Shown: positions 47,895 through 61,382, numbered from the stretch's first letter. The stretch: DNA of 64,000 nt from Gordionus sp. m RMFG-2023 (GCF_954871325.1 NC_088777.1:18949366-19013365), one strand, 5' to 3'. The notes: generated from the sequence alone by a model not told the origin. Translations and numbers: made by a program.

Positions 47895-50225
47895 AAATGG
47901 GTTCTTGACTATTTCTTTTAATTTAACTTATTCTTGCTCATTTTATTTATTTGAGCACAACATATTATAAACTTAACTACAAAATTTTAATTAATTTTAT
48001 TTTAGTACGCCTGAATGATGAGGGGAAATTATGTATTAAAATTTACTTTTTCAAAGCAGTTTAGCTGGCATCGAGCTACGAAAACTGTATCTTCGAAGTT
48101 TCTGTGATGGAATGAATATATTGATTTGATTGATAATGCAAGATTAATCCAAAATAATAAAAATTTACAAAATATCATCATAAATATGAAAGTTTTGACC
48201 CACAATATAAGTAAGGTTTGAGCAGTATAAAAAAGATTAAAATGAGGTCTAAATAATTAAGAGATGAAAGAAACTAGTTTTTTTTAAAAAATATTAAAAA
48301 CTATAGTTAATTCTTATTTATTTATGTATTATGAATAAATTCATGTAATAAAAAAATTCAATTATATATACTTATTACAACATGTTTTATTAATCGTATT
48401 GTACCCCAAAACAAAGGTACCGCAGCTTACCATTGTCTTCATCCCCTCAAGCTAAAAAGTACCATTTAAGAATTTATTGTTTGTCCCCAATTTTTACAAT
48501 TGTAGTAATATATTTTTATATTTACCATTTATGTATGTAACACTGTAATGTTAATTAATTCTTTATTATATTATAAATATTTTAATTTTTACAGTGATTA
48601 GGGACTGATTATTTTTGGATTTAAAAATTATATTTGACCAAACGCTTTTATATCAAAAGAAAGGATGAAAGAAAAAAAAAGAAGATATTATGATATGAAG
48701 CATTAGCCTCAAGAGATTGCAAAGGAATACTTCCCCTACAATATAATTAGCATTCCTAAAAAAATTATTATTGAGCATCCCTAAAGTTGATTAAATATTT
48801 TAAACAAAACAATGGCAATTAAATTTTATACTATTTATATGACAACAAATAATTTTAAAAAAAGTAGCTTTTAAGCACCCCCGAATAAATTTTTTTTTAA
48901 ATTAACTAATAAAATCATAAAATACTAGTTTCTTTCGTAAATTTCTTTCCAAGGCGATAGTAAGAAAGAAAACTATATTCTAAAAAATTGATAGGTGAAT
49001 AAAATATTTTGATTATAAGAATTTTAAACCAGTATTCTTAGGATTACAGGAAGGAAGTTCGTCTTTATTTAATTTTAACCTTTCAAAAAATAAAAATTTT
49101 ATACAGAAATAACAATTATAACGATGAAATAATGGTCTGGCGCCTACTTAACATTTGAATTACAAGTAAACAAAGTTTTTTGTTTCTTTGCAACTTTATA
49201 CATAAACAAAGTTAAATATAATTATATATTTTATAGGTATGGTATATGTTATGAATAGAAATGCTAATGTTTTGAAGATTTTTTTTTATTTGGTCATTTT
49301 ATTTGATTTGGCCATTTTTTTTTAAAGTTGTGATTTATTTATTAAAACTATTATATCTGTAAAATTGTAAAAATAAAAAATAATATAAAATTTAATAATT
49401 TTGAAAAACATAATTGGGTTCCTAAAAAGGAACAATAGTTAAATTTAAAAATTTTGATTTGTATGTTCAAGGAATAGGAATTCAAATGTTTGTCATTTAA
49501 TTTTGTGAGCTAAATTTTTTAAAAAACTAAAAGTTATAGGAGTGAACTGTCCACGGTAGACGTTGCTAAGAATATAATATTAAACATACAATGAGAAAAA
49601 GAATTTGATAAAATTTTACTATCCTTTATAAATCTCCCTTAAGTTTTTTCTATTTAGAAAAAGAGGATAAATTAGTTATTTCAGTAAACTTAAAAGAATT
49701 CTATGCATTTTTATTTTAACAGGGTTGTTAATAGACCTATTATATTCACAAAGTAAATTTGCAATATTTTTAATGATTAAAATGATTTTCTAAAAAAAAG
49801 GGAAAAACGCTATCACATTTTATATAAGTATTAGTAAATTTTTTGTCAAATTATAAATTTATTTATCTTTATTTGATTAATATGCATATTTACAAGGTTA
49901 AAATATCTTTTAGAAATAAATTTCGTGAACTTTTCACTCAAAATTTTGCTTTACCATCAATTCGGCCTCTAATAAATCGAATGAGAGTGGAAATTTTTTC
50001 TCTAACTCTTATTCATTAAATTAATGATTCTCTATAAGTCCACATTGAAATGGGGAATTGAAAATACATAAAGAAAACTGGCAACATCAGTGGCACTGCC
50101 ATTTTATCCTTTGATATTGAATCAATAATGATCAAGGGTTAAAGAGAAAAAAAATGTTTAGGTTCAAACTGTTTATAAAGTTTTTCTAATGGAAAATAAT
50201 ACTTATAAAATTTGAATAAAATTAC
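47895..50225. other. Long AT-rich spacer
   Basis: No gene, RNA or clear transposon end seen. 48385-48470 is less AT-rich (ACAAAGGTACCGCAGCTTAC) without recognised identity. Confidence 0.4.
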
Positions 50226-50742
50226 TAGGGTTGGCATATCGGTCAATTGACCGGAGGAGTATTTGACCTGTCAAATACTATCAAATACTCTAAAATATTA
50301 TTGGCGAATAAATATTTTGATATAATTAACTATTATGCATTAAAAGCATGTTTATCAATTATTAGGTTACAATTTATTTAAAAATATATTTGCATCATGA
50401 AGGAATCGAAAACAAAAAATTTTTTTTTAAAATAAATAAATATAATTTGCTAAGTCATGGTTTATTTTTTAATAAATTTAAATTTTCTTTAATATTTAGC
50501 CGAGTATAAATTATATTAATTCTCATTTATTTTACACTTGCTACATTTGAATTTATAAATTAAATTTCTTTTTAGTTTGTTCTGGTCAGATTTACAAAAT
50601 AATTTATTCAATTCTGGTAAAAAGTTATATATTTTATATAATATTAAGCCAAATCATTGAAATAATTGTCGATAATTATAAAATAATTAAGATTAATAAA
50701 CTTTACAATAACAAAATCTTTTATATTTAATATATTAAGAGA

Positions 50743-53700
50743 TTATGGTCAAACCAAATCTTCAAGTTCGAAAACATTTTCAAGAAGTACGCGATGGTAA
50801 ATCAGTTAAAGCGGTATGCAGGTTTTGCAAGAAGTTTTATATTACCCACTTTGATTGAATGGTAAAGCATTTAAGCAGCTCTACTATGTGCCCTGTCATA
50901 ATTAAAGAAAAAATTTATTCAAATTCCAAAATATCAACCTCTACAAAAAATCACATAAATTTAATTTGTATACTTCTAGCTCTAACGAAGAATTGGGTGA
51001 AATTAGTGAGAATGATTATCAAATTGACTTGTTACTCAAGAAAATTTGATTCCATTATCTCTGAACCTTTCTTAATCACTGAAAATCCCTACATCCAAAA
51101 TTTTTTTTAAAAAAAATACGTTCTATTTACATTTTACCCATACGAAGGCAGGGTTGGATATCTTCTAGACAAAGCGTCAGGAGATATGGGCGAGAATTGC
51201 AGATATAATAGATAACGCTCCACACTTATCAATTGTATCAGGTGGCTGGAGCAACATCAGAAAAGAGAGTATTATTAATTTTATGATGATGACGCCTGTT
51301 CCAATATTCTACTAATTTTCAAAAACTGAGGAAAATCGCCAAACGACAGATTATATTGTTCAGGAATTTAAAAATGTAATTCATGAATTGAATCCGGTAA
51401 AAGTATATTCTTTAGTTACTGATAATGCCGCTAACAATAAAGCAGCCTGAAGAATTCTAAAAGCTGAATCTATTTATAATCATTTACAATATTATGTTTG
51501 TGCAGCGCATTTACAGTTATTCTTTCACGATTTTGAACGATTGAACGACTTTAGTTACCATATTTCAATAATTAAAAAAAATTGTTAAATTTTTCAAGAA
51601 TAAACACATACTAGCCGCAGTATTTTTCCATAATAAGAATCAACATGGTATAACATCTACATTAATTTTAATTAGCCAAACAAGATAGGCATCTTTAATA
51701 AAATGTATGGAGCAAATACAAATATGTAAGACAGCTCTGAAAGCATCTGTTGAAAAAGCTGTATGTGATATTTATCCCGTAGAAATTACCAATAATATAT
51801 AAAATGAAGAAATATCTTGGACGAAAAATTTAAAATTTTACCTATACTCCAAGCTTTAGCTACCTCATTGTTGAAAGTGCAAGGGACAAATATACTTTGG
51901 ATAACGTAAAAAACGATATGATATATTAAATTATTATTATTTAAATTTGAATATTAACATTAATAAAATTAACATATGAATTGTATTCTATTGCTATATA
52001 TAATAGAATAATGTATATCATTTACATTTATTCCTACATCATATTTTATTTCCACAAACAATACATATTAATTATTTTTATGGACTTGCACGTTTTAAAC
52101 CACCCTATACAATAAAATAACAACTCTCTCTACTAATCATAAATCAAGTTATGTCTGGAGGTACTTTGGAAATCTTATTATGAAGAATGAAATTAAGAAA
52201 ATCACAATAATGCCTGTTTATATTTATTGTGAACCTTGCTTAAAATTGGGGAAAAAGGATGAGGAAGATTCGGATAAACATAATCCATTTATTGATATTC
52301 TCATTAAAAAAATTAGAGAAATAATTTCAGCCCTCAGATATCGAGTAGCTGATTTGGAATGTGAAATTGAGGAAGAGCATCCTAATTGTCTGCAGTCAAT
52401 TTATGAGACAGGTCATATCTGATGATTCTGATCCATCTTTTGATGACCAATTTGATATGTCTGATGAATCGGATAATAGAAATGGCATTGCACCAACCAA
52501 TCTAATTAATACAAAAACTTTAAAATTAAATTGCCCTACCTGCTGGCACAGCATATTAATTATGCTAGAAAGTGTTCGCAGTGTAAACAAAATTCCTATA
52601 AATAATGTTCTAAATAAAATAGGAAAATAATCTTTAAAACTCTTTAATAATGAATGGGATATGATTGATGAGCTTTACTCAGTATTGAATCTCTGAGAGT
52701 CGGTGGAATTTCTTCCTTCCCAAAAGGGATCGACAATAAACTAGGGTTATTATTTCGGAGGGAAATAGAAACCCTACAAAGCAATAGATCTGATTGCTTG
52801 CTTAAAATAAAATATGAAAAAAAACTTGACCATGGGTTTCCTATTACTGAATTTCAAGTTATTTTATATTTTTACTAATAAAATTATATTTTAAACATTA
52901 GATCTTAGCGACTCTATTTGATCCAAGATTTTAAAATCTTAAAATTGTTTCAGAATATTTAAATTCGAATTTTACGACATCATTGTAATTTTTAAATATA
53001 CATCTAAAACTTTTAGAGCATGATAGAAATGCACAGAATGAGATTCAAGTTGAATAATGGGCAAACATAGTTATTATATAGATAAAATAGCTCATAAACA
53101 TTCCCATCCAAGCAACGATTATAACAACATTAATAATCTAGAACAAGAATGTCATATTTTGCTCAGCCAACATAATATCCCAGAAGAGGATGCACATTAA
53201 CCTTCTGGAAGAAAAACGACGGGAACTTTTTAGGCTTGCTAATTTAGCTAGGAAGGTTCTTTGTATACCTGCAACCAGTACGCCCAGCGAAAGAATTTTT
53301 CCATTGCTGGATTAATACTCAATGCAAAAAGGACTTCTTTATGTCTCACGAATCTTGATAAAATACTATTTATTCATGACAATTATAATTTTGCTGAGTC
53401 TGAATTCTGATTTATTATATTTCATACTTTATATTTTGTTTGTATTCCAAATTTATATTTTAATTTTGTTATAATAAAAATCAATAGAATATTACTAATA
53501 TGTGTTGTTTATCGAACCCTGATCTGAGTAAAAATGCAATTCCATAGTCTTTTTCTGAGAATGAGAAAATAATTTAAATTGGAGTGAGACAGTAAATAAT
53601 TTCAGGAATGAATCAAATTTTGTTAACAATGTGTTAGAAAAAAGCGGCCAAATAAATTATAAAAAAATTTAATACTTTGATTTATAAATTAAAAATTTTT

Positions 53701-54212
53701 TTAAATAAATATCGCACCACCGCCGAAAATTTAGTAGGCGGCGGCGAATTTGGCGCGCCGCCGAACGCCGATGAAAAAATTAAAAAATAACGCCACCGTC
53801 GATTGAGACATCGGCGCACAGGTCTATACACCCAATATCAAGGGGGGAAACTCTAGTATTGAATTTGATGAAGCATGTGATATAATACAAGAATCAGGTA
53901 TTTTACAAGGTGGTGATAATCAAAATATTTTAAGTGATATAATAAATTTCAGAAATAAAAGCAGCATATTTAATAGCCAAAATATGTGGAAGTGGTAACT
54001 TCCATAGAAACAATCCGATTTAACCTCAAGTGGGTGGAATGCACTTTGCCCCTTGCCCATTAAGAGAAATAGCTAATATTTTACTAACATTTCCTAGTTC
54101 GACTTCTTCTTCAGAAAGAAATTGGTTGGTTTGGGGCAATATTCATAGGAAAAACAGAAATCGATTGAAGACTTTTACAACAGGAAAATTGGTAAAAGTA
54201 TATCATACTTAA
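50743..54212 (+). pseudogene. Decayed hAT transposase of copy B, interrupted
   Basis: Parts seen: BED finger RKHFQEVRDGKSVKAVCRFC (about 50765-50830), ITENPYIQNFF (51080), IDNAPHLSIVS-like and GGWSNI (about 51210-51260), VKVYSLVTDNAAN (51400), FHDFERLNDF (51525), then after the nested insertion EFDEACDIIQESGILQGGDN (53860), CPLREIANILLTF (54050) and SSSERNWLVWGNIHRKNRNRL (54100). Multiple stops and frameshifts relative to copy A. Confidence 0.75.
52150..53826 (+). mobile_element. Nested hAT remnant, GCCGCCG-rich end
   Basis: On +, pieces of a different hAT transposase: an acidic region (EEEHPNCLQSIYE..., DDSDPSFDDQFDMSDESD), KTLKLNCPTCWHSILIMLES (normally 'CPTRWNSTLIMLES'), and a C-terminal KNFSIAGLILNAKRTSLC (about 53295-53350). 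The right end is GC-rich (53710-53826): repeated GGCGGCGGCG-like units ending TCGGCGCACAGGTCTA at 53826, i.e. a TAGACCTGTGC terminus. No matching left end found, so the left part is lost. Confidence 0.65.
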
Positions 54213-54435
54213 TATTTATTAAATATATAAAAGAAAATAATGATATTAAATATGAATCGGGACAAGACTATCCCACGGAGGGCTAAACATAATCTATTGA
54301 ATGAATTAAAAAAATGAAATTTAATATTACATAGATTCATTATAATGTTATATATATACAAAATAAAGTTAATATTGGCGTAAAAAGCATTTATTTGAAT
54401 TTGACTATATTTGACTGGTCAAATGCACAACCCTG

Positions 54436-55241
54436 AAATATACAGAAGTTTTCATAATGTTAATTTATTTAATATTAAATTTCATAAATAAACTAGACAT
54501 ATTATGGAATTTTAAAATTTATGATGACTATTTAGCAGGATTATTTGATTTACTTAATTATGCAAAACATTTGGTCAAGTTATTTTTTGAAGGACAGAAA
54601 TTTATTTAGCGGAACTGCGTAACCTAAAGCTGGATGTACGGCAGTAGTTAGGAACATCGTTTTTTTAAAAAAAAGAAAAGATATTGGATGTTCTCGGGAG
54701 CGCTCTTTTCATCACAGAAATAAAAATAACACAATTATAATAATTATATATTTTTTTATTTAAAATGTTTATCAAACCCTTCTAAATAAGGTTCACCCGG
54801 AACGGATGCCGTCCTTGATATAGCACCCTCAGAAGAGTTAGAACATCTCCCGTTCAGAGTAAATCATAATTAGGGCGCGTTGCATTCTGGGTGAAATACG
54901 TTTTAACATAAAAAATCAGAATTCCTAAAATTTATAGTAAATGCTTATTAATATCTTTTAATTTAATAATAATGGCATTTATTTATATATTATTTTATAA
55001 TATATAAATGACTTTTAAATGGGAAAAGGAATTTTAGGTATAAAAATAATTCCTGTTTAATTATTTTATAAAAAATTAAAACTCTCCTCATACATAACCT
55101 TTAAGTTGTAGATAAAGATGGCTTGACCCTAGAATTTGAAATTATATTTTGAAGGTAGAATTCATAATTTAATTATGGAAATCTTAGGATGGAAATGGAT
55201 GTAATCGCATCCCGATACGAGTTTATATTAATTTGTTCATT
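54436..55241. other. Spacer with an unexplained GC-richer patch
   Basis: 54610-54900 is clearly less AT-rich than its surroundings: GCGGAACTGCGTAACC, GGATGTTCTCGGGAGCGCTC, GGTTCACCCGGAACGGATGC and GGGCGCGTTGCATTCTGGG. No frame longer than about 35 codons, no RNA family recognised. Confidence 0.3.
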
Positions 55242-55246
55242 CATTC

Positions 55247-55449
55247 TGAAAAAAGCTATTCAAATTAATTATTTTTTAAAATATTTTATTATTATTCTAT
55301 GTCTAAAAGAACTAAAAAAATATCAGTATATATATATAAAAGTTAATTGAAAAATATTAAACAATCAACTTAAATAATATAAGATATTCAAATGAAATAA
55401 CGTTAATATATTTTAAAAATAAATAATATTCAAATAAGACTAATCAACA
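55247..55449 (-). repeat. 3' LTR of the gypsy element
   Basis: 203 bp; on the minus strand begins TGTTGATTAG and ends TTTTTTCA. Nearly identical to 61383-61585. Confidence 0.92.
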
Positions 55450-55464
55450 TTCCCCCTCTTCTAC
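55450..55464 (-). other. Polypurine tract
   Basis: Minus-strand GTAGAAGAGGGGGAA directly precedes the 3' LTR. Confidence 0.8.
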
Positions 55465-56080
55465 AAAGAACAAAGCTTCTTCTCAGCAGTCATCGAGAGC
55501 TTGTTGTCCTAGAAGTTTTTCCCGTTTCGATTGTACTCGGTTTCTTCTTGGTTAGCGCATAAGTCTCAAATGTTCTCGTAGGCTTGATTCTATCACGTAG
55601 GTTTGATAAAATCGTTTATTAGAGTTGCGTGAGTTTGTACGTTTTTTGTAGGCTTGAATCAATCGCGTAGGTCTGATAAAATCGTTGAACGTTATCGTTG
55701 GCTTGATATCCTTATCGTATGTTGTTCACATTTCTCAAAATTGTTATTATCATGTTTCATAATTAATCCAGTCGAATATTGGAATTTGGAATAAATCGGA
55801 ATATGTAATTTGGAATAGTTGATCAAATATATGAATAATATGCACGAATAAAATTTTTAATTTCGGAACAATAAAATATGTAATAAGGAATGATAATTTA
55901 TGGTATAAGGAATAAAATTTTAATCCAGAATAAGGAATAATCATAATGATTATTATATTATTTTTTAGGTGTTAAGTTAATCATAGCGTTTTATACTTTT
56001 AGCGTTTTATATTTTTTTGCGTTTTACATTTTTTGCGTTTTACATTTTTTAGCGTTTCATATTTTATAGGCGTTTAATTT
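55465..56080. repeat. 3' non-coding part of the gypsy element with internal repeats
   Basis: Contains two copies of GTAGG(T/C)(T/C)TGATAAAATCGTT (about 55597-55690) and six AGCGTTTTATATTTTT-like units in a row (55981-56070). Confidence 0.7.
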
Positions 56081-59000
56081 TTAAATTTTAAGCACGTAAT
56101 CTTTTAAGTAATCAGGTTTATTTTTAATTCTTATTAGTCTAGTAATTGGTATCTTAATCTCATTCTTCGTGTCCACACTTCCCCCCTTAGAGGAATTCTT
56201 AGGGTCAATTTCATAATATTTTAAACTGTTGTAACATTCTCTTTTCCTTAACTGATCAAGATGCCTTCTTACTATCCCTTTATCAGTATAAACTTGGAAC
56301 ATGGTGTTACTCTCTTTAAGCTTGATGCTGCCTTTGCACCACGTATCATCACCCTGTTTCTTATGCCAAACATAGTCTCCTCTATTAAAAGTTCGATTTC
56401 GTGGTAACGATATGTTGACTTCAACAACTTTATCCTCCAAAGGTTTTAATAAATCCCACTTTATTCTAATGTCGCGGTTAAACATTCTCTTGGACGGTGT
56501 AACTCCCGTAGTGTCATTCGGCGTGTTTCTATAGTTGAACAAAAATCTGTCCAGCGCAGTTTCTAACTCAATATTGATGTTTCTTTTCATGTGAGCTTTA
56601 AATGTTCTCATGATACGTTCAGCTTGTCCATTAGATTGCTGATGGTAGGCCGACGTTAGTACATGTTTTATACTATAATTGCTGCAAAATTTCTCAAAAT
56701 CTTTGCTCGTGAAATTGGTACCATTATCTGTAACAATGGTTTCAGGTATACCAAATAGTGAAATAGTTTTATAAATTTCCTTTAACGTGAATTCAGTCGT
56801 AATACTCTTTACCGGAACTATAACCGGAAATTTACTGTAAGCATCAACGATTATCAACCAATTCTTTGTAAAAAATGGACCCGCATAATCTATGTGTATC
56901 CTTTCAAATGGCTTAGTTGCTGCTACCCATGGATTTTGTATTTTCTTTGGATTGTCATGATAAATATTACAATCATCGCAACTTTTGACTTCCAAATCAA
57001 TGTCGTTGACCATACCAGACCAGCACATACGATCTTTGGCTAAGGATTTAATTTTACCTGCTCCCAAATGACCTTCGTGTAACGCCTTCAGTATGTTCTT
57101 TCTCAGACTTGACGGAATTATTATTTTGTCGCTTTTGTACAGACAACCTTTAATGATACTTAGTTCGTATTCAATATTTTCATAAATTTTATATTGGATA
57201 GGCACATTATTTCTTATGTCATTCATAACTTGAGATAGTTCAGAATCTTTAGAAGTTTGATCGCGTATTTGGTCAAAACTCAGAGGTATATCGCCAAATC
57301 ATTTATAATTGCGATATCATCAATAACTTCATCCACACCTACTTGTGGTAATCTCGAGAGGCAATCAGGAACAACATTATATTTGCCAGCTTTAAACTTG
57401 ATGTTAAAGTCGTAACCCCCCAAAATTATATTCCACTTTTGTAATCTTAATGACATGGTACTATTATCTTTCAGTCCTTTGGTAAAAATATAGATTAATG
57501 GCTTGTGGTAGGTTATAATAGTAAACTTGGTCCCTATCAAGTATTCTTGGAATCTCTTGATTGCAAACATAATGGCCAGAGCTTCACGCTCAATATTGGT
57601 ATAGTTTATTTCAGATTTTGCTAAAGTTCTTGATGCAAAAGCTATCGGTTTTTCTTTGCCGTCTTTTTCAGTGTGAAACAAAACAGCTCCCAAACCACTT
57701 TTAGATGCATCCATTGCAATTCCAATAGGTAAATCAGGATTAAAGTACGTCAAAGCTGGAGGAAGACTAATCAATGTCTTTAGATCATCAAAACTTTTGG
57801 AGTGTTCTAAATTCCACTCCCATTTTTTTTAAACAATCTTGTATAAAGGATCAGCTATTTCAGTGAAATTGTTCAAAAATTTTCTGTAGTAACCGGCCAT
57901 ACCTAGAAACGTTGACAATTCCACGGCTGATTTTGGTTCCGGCATTTTAACGATCGCCTCGATCTTGTCATGGTTGGCGTGGATCCCATTGGCGTCGATG
58001 TCGTGTCCTAAGAACCTTAGACTTTTTTTGAAAAATAAGCTTTTTGCAAAATTAGGCACTAAGCCATGAGATAGTATTCTTTCAAAAACCTTCTTTATGT
58101 TGTTGAAATGAACTTCGTCACTACTTCCCGTTATTAGTAGATCATAAATATAAAATACGACATCTTTCATGTCACTGAAAATTTGATCCATAATTTGTTG
58201 AAAAATCGCAGATGAAGTCTTTAACCCAAAAGGAAGTCTGGTAAACCGGTAGTACCCCCTGTGTGTAGATATAGTTAATATGTCTCTGCAGGTTTCGTCG
58301 ATGGGAATTTGTAGGAACGCATCCTTGAAATCTATCTTGGTAAACTTCTTCCCTTCCTTGAGCTTAGCGATAAGATCATTTATTCTTGGAAGTGGGTATC
58401 TGAAGTCCTCAAGGGCTGGGTAGACAGTGTCTTTGAAGTCGGCGCAAACCCTAACGCTCCCATTATCCTTGTAGACAGTGGTTATCGGACTTGCCCATCG
58501 GACATCTGTTACTGGCTCAATGACTCCATCACCTATCCATCTCGTAAGTTCTCTAGTAACAGCGTCTATCTTTGAATAAGGTAACCGTCTAGGTGGTATG
58601 ATTTTCGGTTTGGCGTCATTACGTAGATATATCTTGACATTCCCTTTGTTGATCGGTTTTTTAGTCTGTTTAGGTTCGCAATCTTTTATTAATTTCTTTA
58701 TTTTATCTTCATAGTTGGTATCAATGTTTGCTATAAACTTGTTCAAAATATTACTAAAGGCATTAATCCACATACGTCCCAATAACGCATTTTTATTAGA
58801 TTTAACGACCACGGATTGCAAGTCTTGGTGATACCTTCGTAGGTTACTTTAACTTGAGTGACGCCAATAATTTTGATTAAGTTTCCATCATAAGCTGTGA
58901 GTTGTAGAGTGGACTTTTTAAGATCTTTAATACCTATTTGTTTAGCCATATCATGAGATATAATTGTGAATTTAGATCCAGTATCGACTTGCATTGTAAC

Positions 59001-59222
59001 GGTAACATCGTTTATTTTTAAGGAAGCCATGAATGCATTGTCATTGAGTTTATGCTCTGTTAAATTGTTGATATTAAAATCACTATCATTATTATTTTGT
59101 GTAACATCATTTTTATTTTCCACAATCTCTTCAATATTCATGTTACAATTTATCTTACTCTGATTCTTGTCATTATATTGTAATTGTTTTCTTTGATTAA
59201 TGTTTTGATTATATTTTTCCAC
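56081..59222 (-). pseudogene. pol region of the gypsy element (fossil)
   Basis: Parts in order on the minus strand, approximate kb: protease with VDTGSKFTII (59.0), reverse transcriptase with RWASPITTVYKDNG and RLPFGLKTSSAIFQQ (58.7-57.9), RNase H with PIGIAMDASKSGLGAVLFH and CLSRLP (57.8-57.3), integrase with a GHLG...C..C finger and core IHIDYAGPF, VTDNGTNF, HQQSNGQAER (57.1-56.5) and a C-terminal basic tail ending near 56.1. Broken at roughly two or three points. Confidence 0.88.
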
Positions 59223-60289
59223 GTATTATTTTCTCCATTATTGTTGTCATCGTATGATTGATATTGATACCCATATCGATTATTATATTGACTCTGATTT
59301 CTTTGATTGTTGTAAGACCAGGAATTGTTTCTCCCATTATAATTATTGTTTTGCCAAATACCTCTACCATAATTGTTTGAATTGTTATTATAATCTTGCC
59401 GAGTATTGTTCCTACCAAAATTGTTTGAATTGTAGTTATGATCTTGCCGAGCGTTGTTTCTACCAAAATTGTTTAAATTGTAGTTATAATCTTGCCGAGC
59501 GTTGTTTCTACCAAAATTGTTTGAATTGTAGTTATAATCTTGCCGAACGTTGTTTCTACCAAAATTGTTTGAATTGGCGTTGTTTGAAGATTGATTATTA
59601 CTAAAATTTCTAGAGTGACCCTCGTTGTTTCGGAAATTACTGTTTTGATAGTTTCTGTTATTTATATCACTTGGCTTAAAATAATTATGATTCCCCTTAC
59701 TATTAAAAGTTTTAGAATCATTTTTTAAATCTATAAAATTTTCGTTTTTATCTATATAATTTGTATCGCTAATCTCCGGTTTGATATTACTGCCATCTAA
59801 CTCAACTCCTAATTTCATCATCTTATCTAAGCCTTCGTGCTTATGTTTATTTAACTTCCTTCTGATATTATCATTTAAAGAACAAGTTATTAATTTCTCA
59901 ATCATTCTCGTATCATTATCAAAATCGCATTTTTTGTGAAGTCTAGAAATCCTAAAATAAAAAGTATGGAAGGACTCCTCGGCACCTTGTACCGCTAAGT
60001 TAAAGTTCTCTATATTTACATTCATGTCCTCACTTGGAATTATTAGTTTCAATTTACCAAAAACAATATTAAAGTCTTTTAACTGTGCTTTAGAACATAT
60101 CGACGTAACTTGGTCTATAATCTCAATTGGTAAGCTACATAGTAGTGTCCTAACTTTAGATGAGTCTGACCCAATATGTCCTTCAAAATAAGTTTCAATT
60201 AAGTTAATGTAAGTTTCCGACAATTTCCCTGATAACACGGGAAATTTAGGAACATATTGAGTCTGCGTAAGAGTTAATTTTTCGTCCAT
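59150..60289 (-). pseudogene. gag region of the gypsy element (fossil)
   Basis: About 380 residues. The N-terminal two thirds resemble a Ty3-type capsid region (LIETYFEGHIGSDSSK ... MNVNIENFNLAVQGAEESFH ... FRISRLHKKCDF). The C-terminal third is extremely Asn-rich, with about four and a half 16-residue repeats around NNFGRNNARQDYNY (48-bp DNA units, 59395-59580), then QNNNYNGRNN and YGYQYQ-type sequence. Overlaps the pol region slightly, in another frame, as is common in gypsy elements. Confidence 0.8.
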
Positions 60290-60339
60290 GATAAAATTTT
60301 ATTTAAATAAGGTAAACTTTCAATATTTAAAATCGTAAA

Positions 60340-60560
60340 AGCAAAATATGCATGTAGTCCATTAAATTCAAATTTGAGTTGTATACAAAATTTTAATTTT
60401 AATCAAGAGAATGTGATCCATTAAGTTTCAATATAGTTTGTCTACAAAAATTTTAATTCAAATTCGTAAAGAGGATTTAGTCCACTAAGTTTCAATATAA
60501 TTTGTCTGTGAAAAATTTAATTCTAATTTATAAAGAGGATTTAGTCCACTAAGTTTTCTA
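60340..60560. repeat. Tandem repeat in the gypsy 5' leader
   Basis: Three units of about 70 bp with TCCA(T/C)TAAGTTTCAATAT and AAATTTTAATTCAAATT between gag and the 5' LTR. The rest of the leader (60561-61365) holds a short frame at 60786-61022 (-) of no recognised family. Confidence 0.7.
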
Positions 60561-61365
60561 TAAATATCTAGACTTGACTCGTCACAAAGAATTTCATACT
60601 ACTTTAAGTTATGAAAAAAAATTAAAAAATTTTTATTAATATTCTATACTGTCTGTTAAGCATCGCGTAAATTTTTATTTAATAACGTAACATAGGGAAA
60701 ATTTTCTATACCCTATAAATGTAGTATATCAAATATATAAAGCGTATAATGTTTGCAAAGATATTTAAGATATAACATTTAATTTCTAATATTCCGTAAT
60801 TGCACAAAATATAAAAATGAATTTATTTTCATCAAAAACGTAAGGCTTTCCATTAAGAGACATATAAGTATTGATCATCTCTCGGAGGGGTTTAAAGTAA
60901 AAGTGAATTTCATTCGTCCTGTTATTTCGGACATAAGAGAATCTACTGCATCCTCTCATTTCCCTCAACATCTTATCAATAATTATGCAGTGCGGTATGT
61001 TAAAAGCTTTGAAACAAAACATCCTAACGTAGAAATTGAAAGATTTTGTTGAAAAACATTTTTTTTATCATATTACTCTTGTATTTATATATATATATAT
61101 TTTATTTTATTATTTTTTTTTTACCTTTTATAATTTTGTAAATTTGGATAAAATTTTGACTATCGAAAAGAAAAGTCAAAAAATTTTATTTGTCCTTTTA
61201 TCATCTCCAATATCGAACGACGAATTTGATAAGTAATTCCTTTACTTTTTATTTTTACAAAAGAAATCGAAAGAAAAGACAGATAAATAAGGATATTTAA
61301 TTTTTTAAACTTTTATTATATACTTCTTTTTTTTTGTAAAAAAAGAAAAACGAAAAAACGTACCA

Positions 61366-61382
61366 CCGTAACCGGGGCACCA
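61366..61382 (-). other. Primer-binding site
   Basis: Minus-strand TGGTGCCCCGGTTACGG directly abuts the 5' LTR; TGG start is as expected for pairing with a tRNA 3' CCA. The tRNA is not identified. Confidence 0.75.

Larger units (their letters stand above)
50226..54435 (+). mobile_element. hAT transposon, CAGGGTTG type, copy B (old, nested)
   Basis: Left end TAGGGTTGGCATATCGGTCA, right end TTTGACTGGTCAAATGCACAACCCTG-like (matching copy A's left end in reverse); flanks aaaattac and aaatatac match at 6 of 8. Transposase blocks run on + in the same order as copy A but with many more stops and frameshifts. About 150 bp of coding sequence is replaced by a nested hAT between about 51935 and 53826. 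Older than copy A. Confidence 0.82.

Noticed and set aside
58966-59604. Plus-strand Tyr/Cys-rich repetitive protein
   Set aside because: It is the antisense of the gag Asn-rich repeats; the periodicity comes from the 48-bp units.
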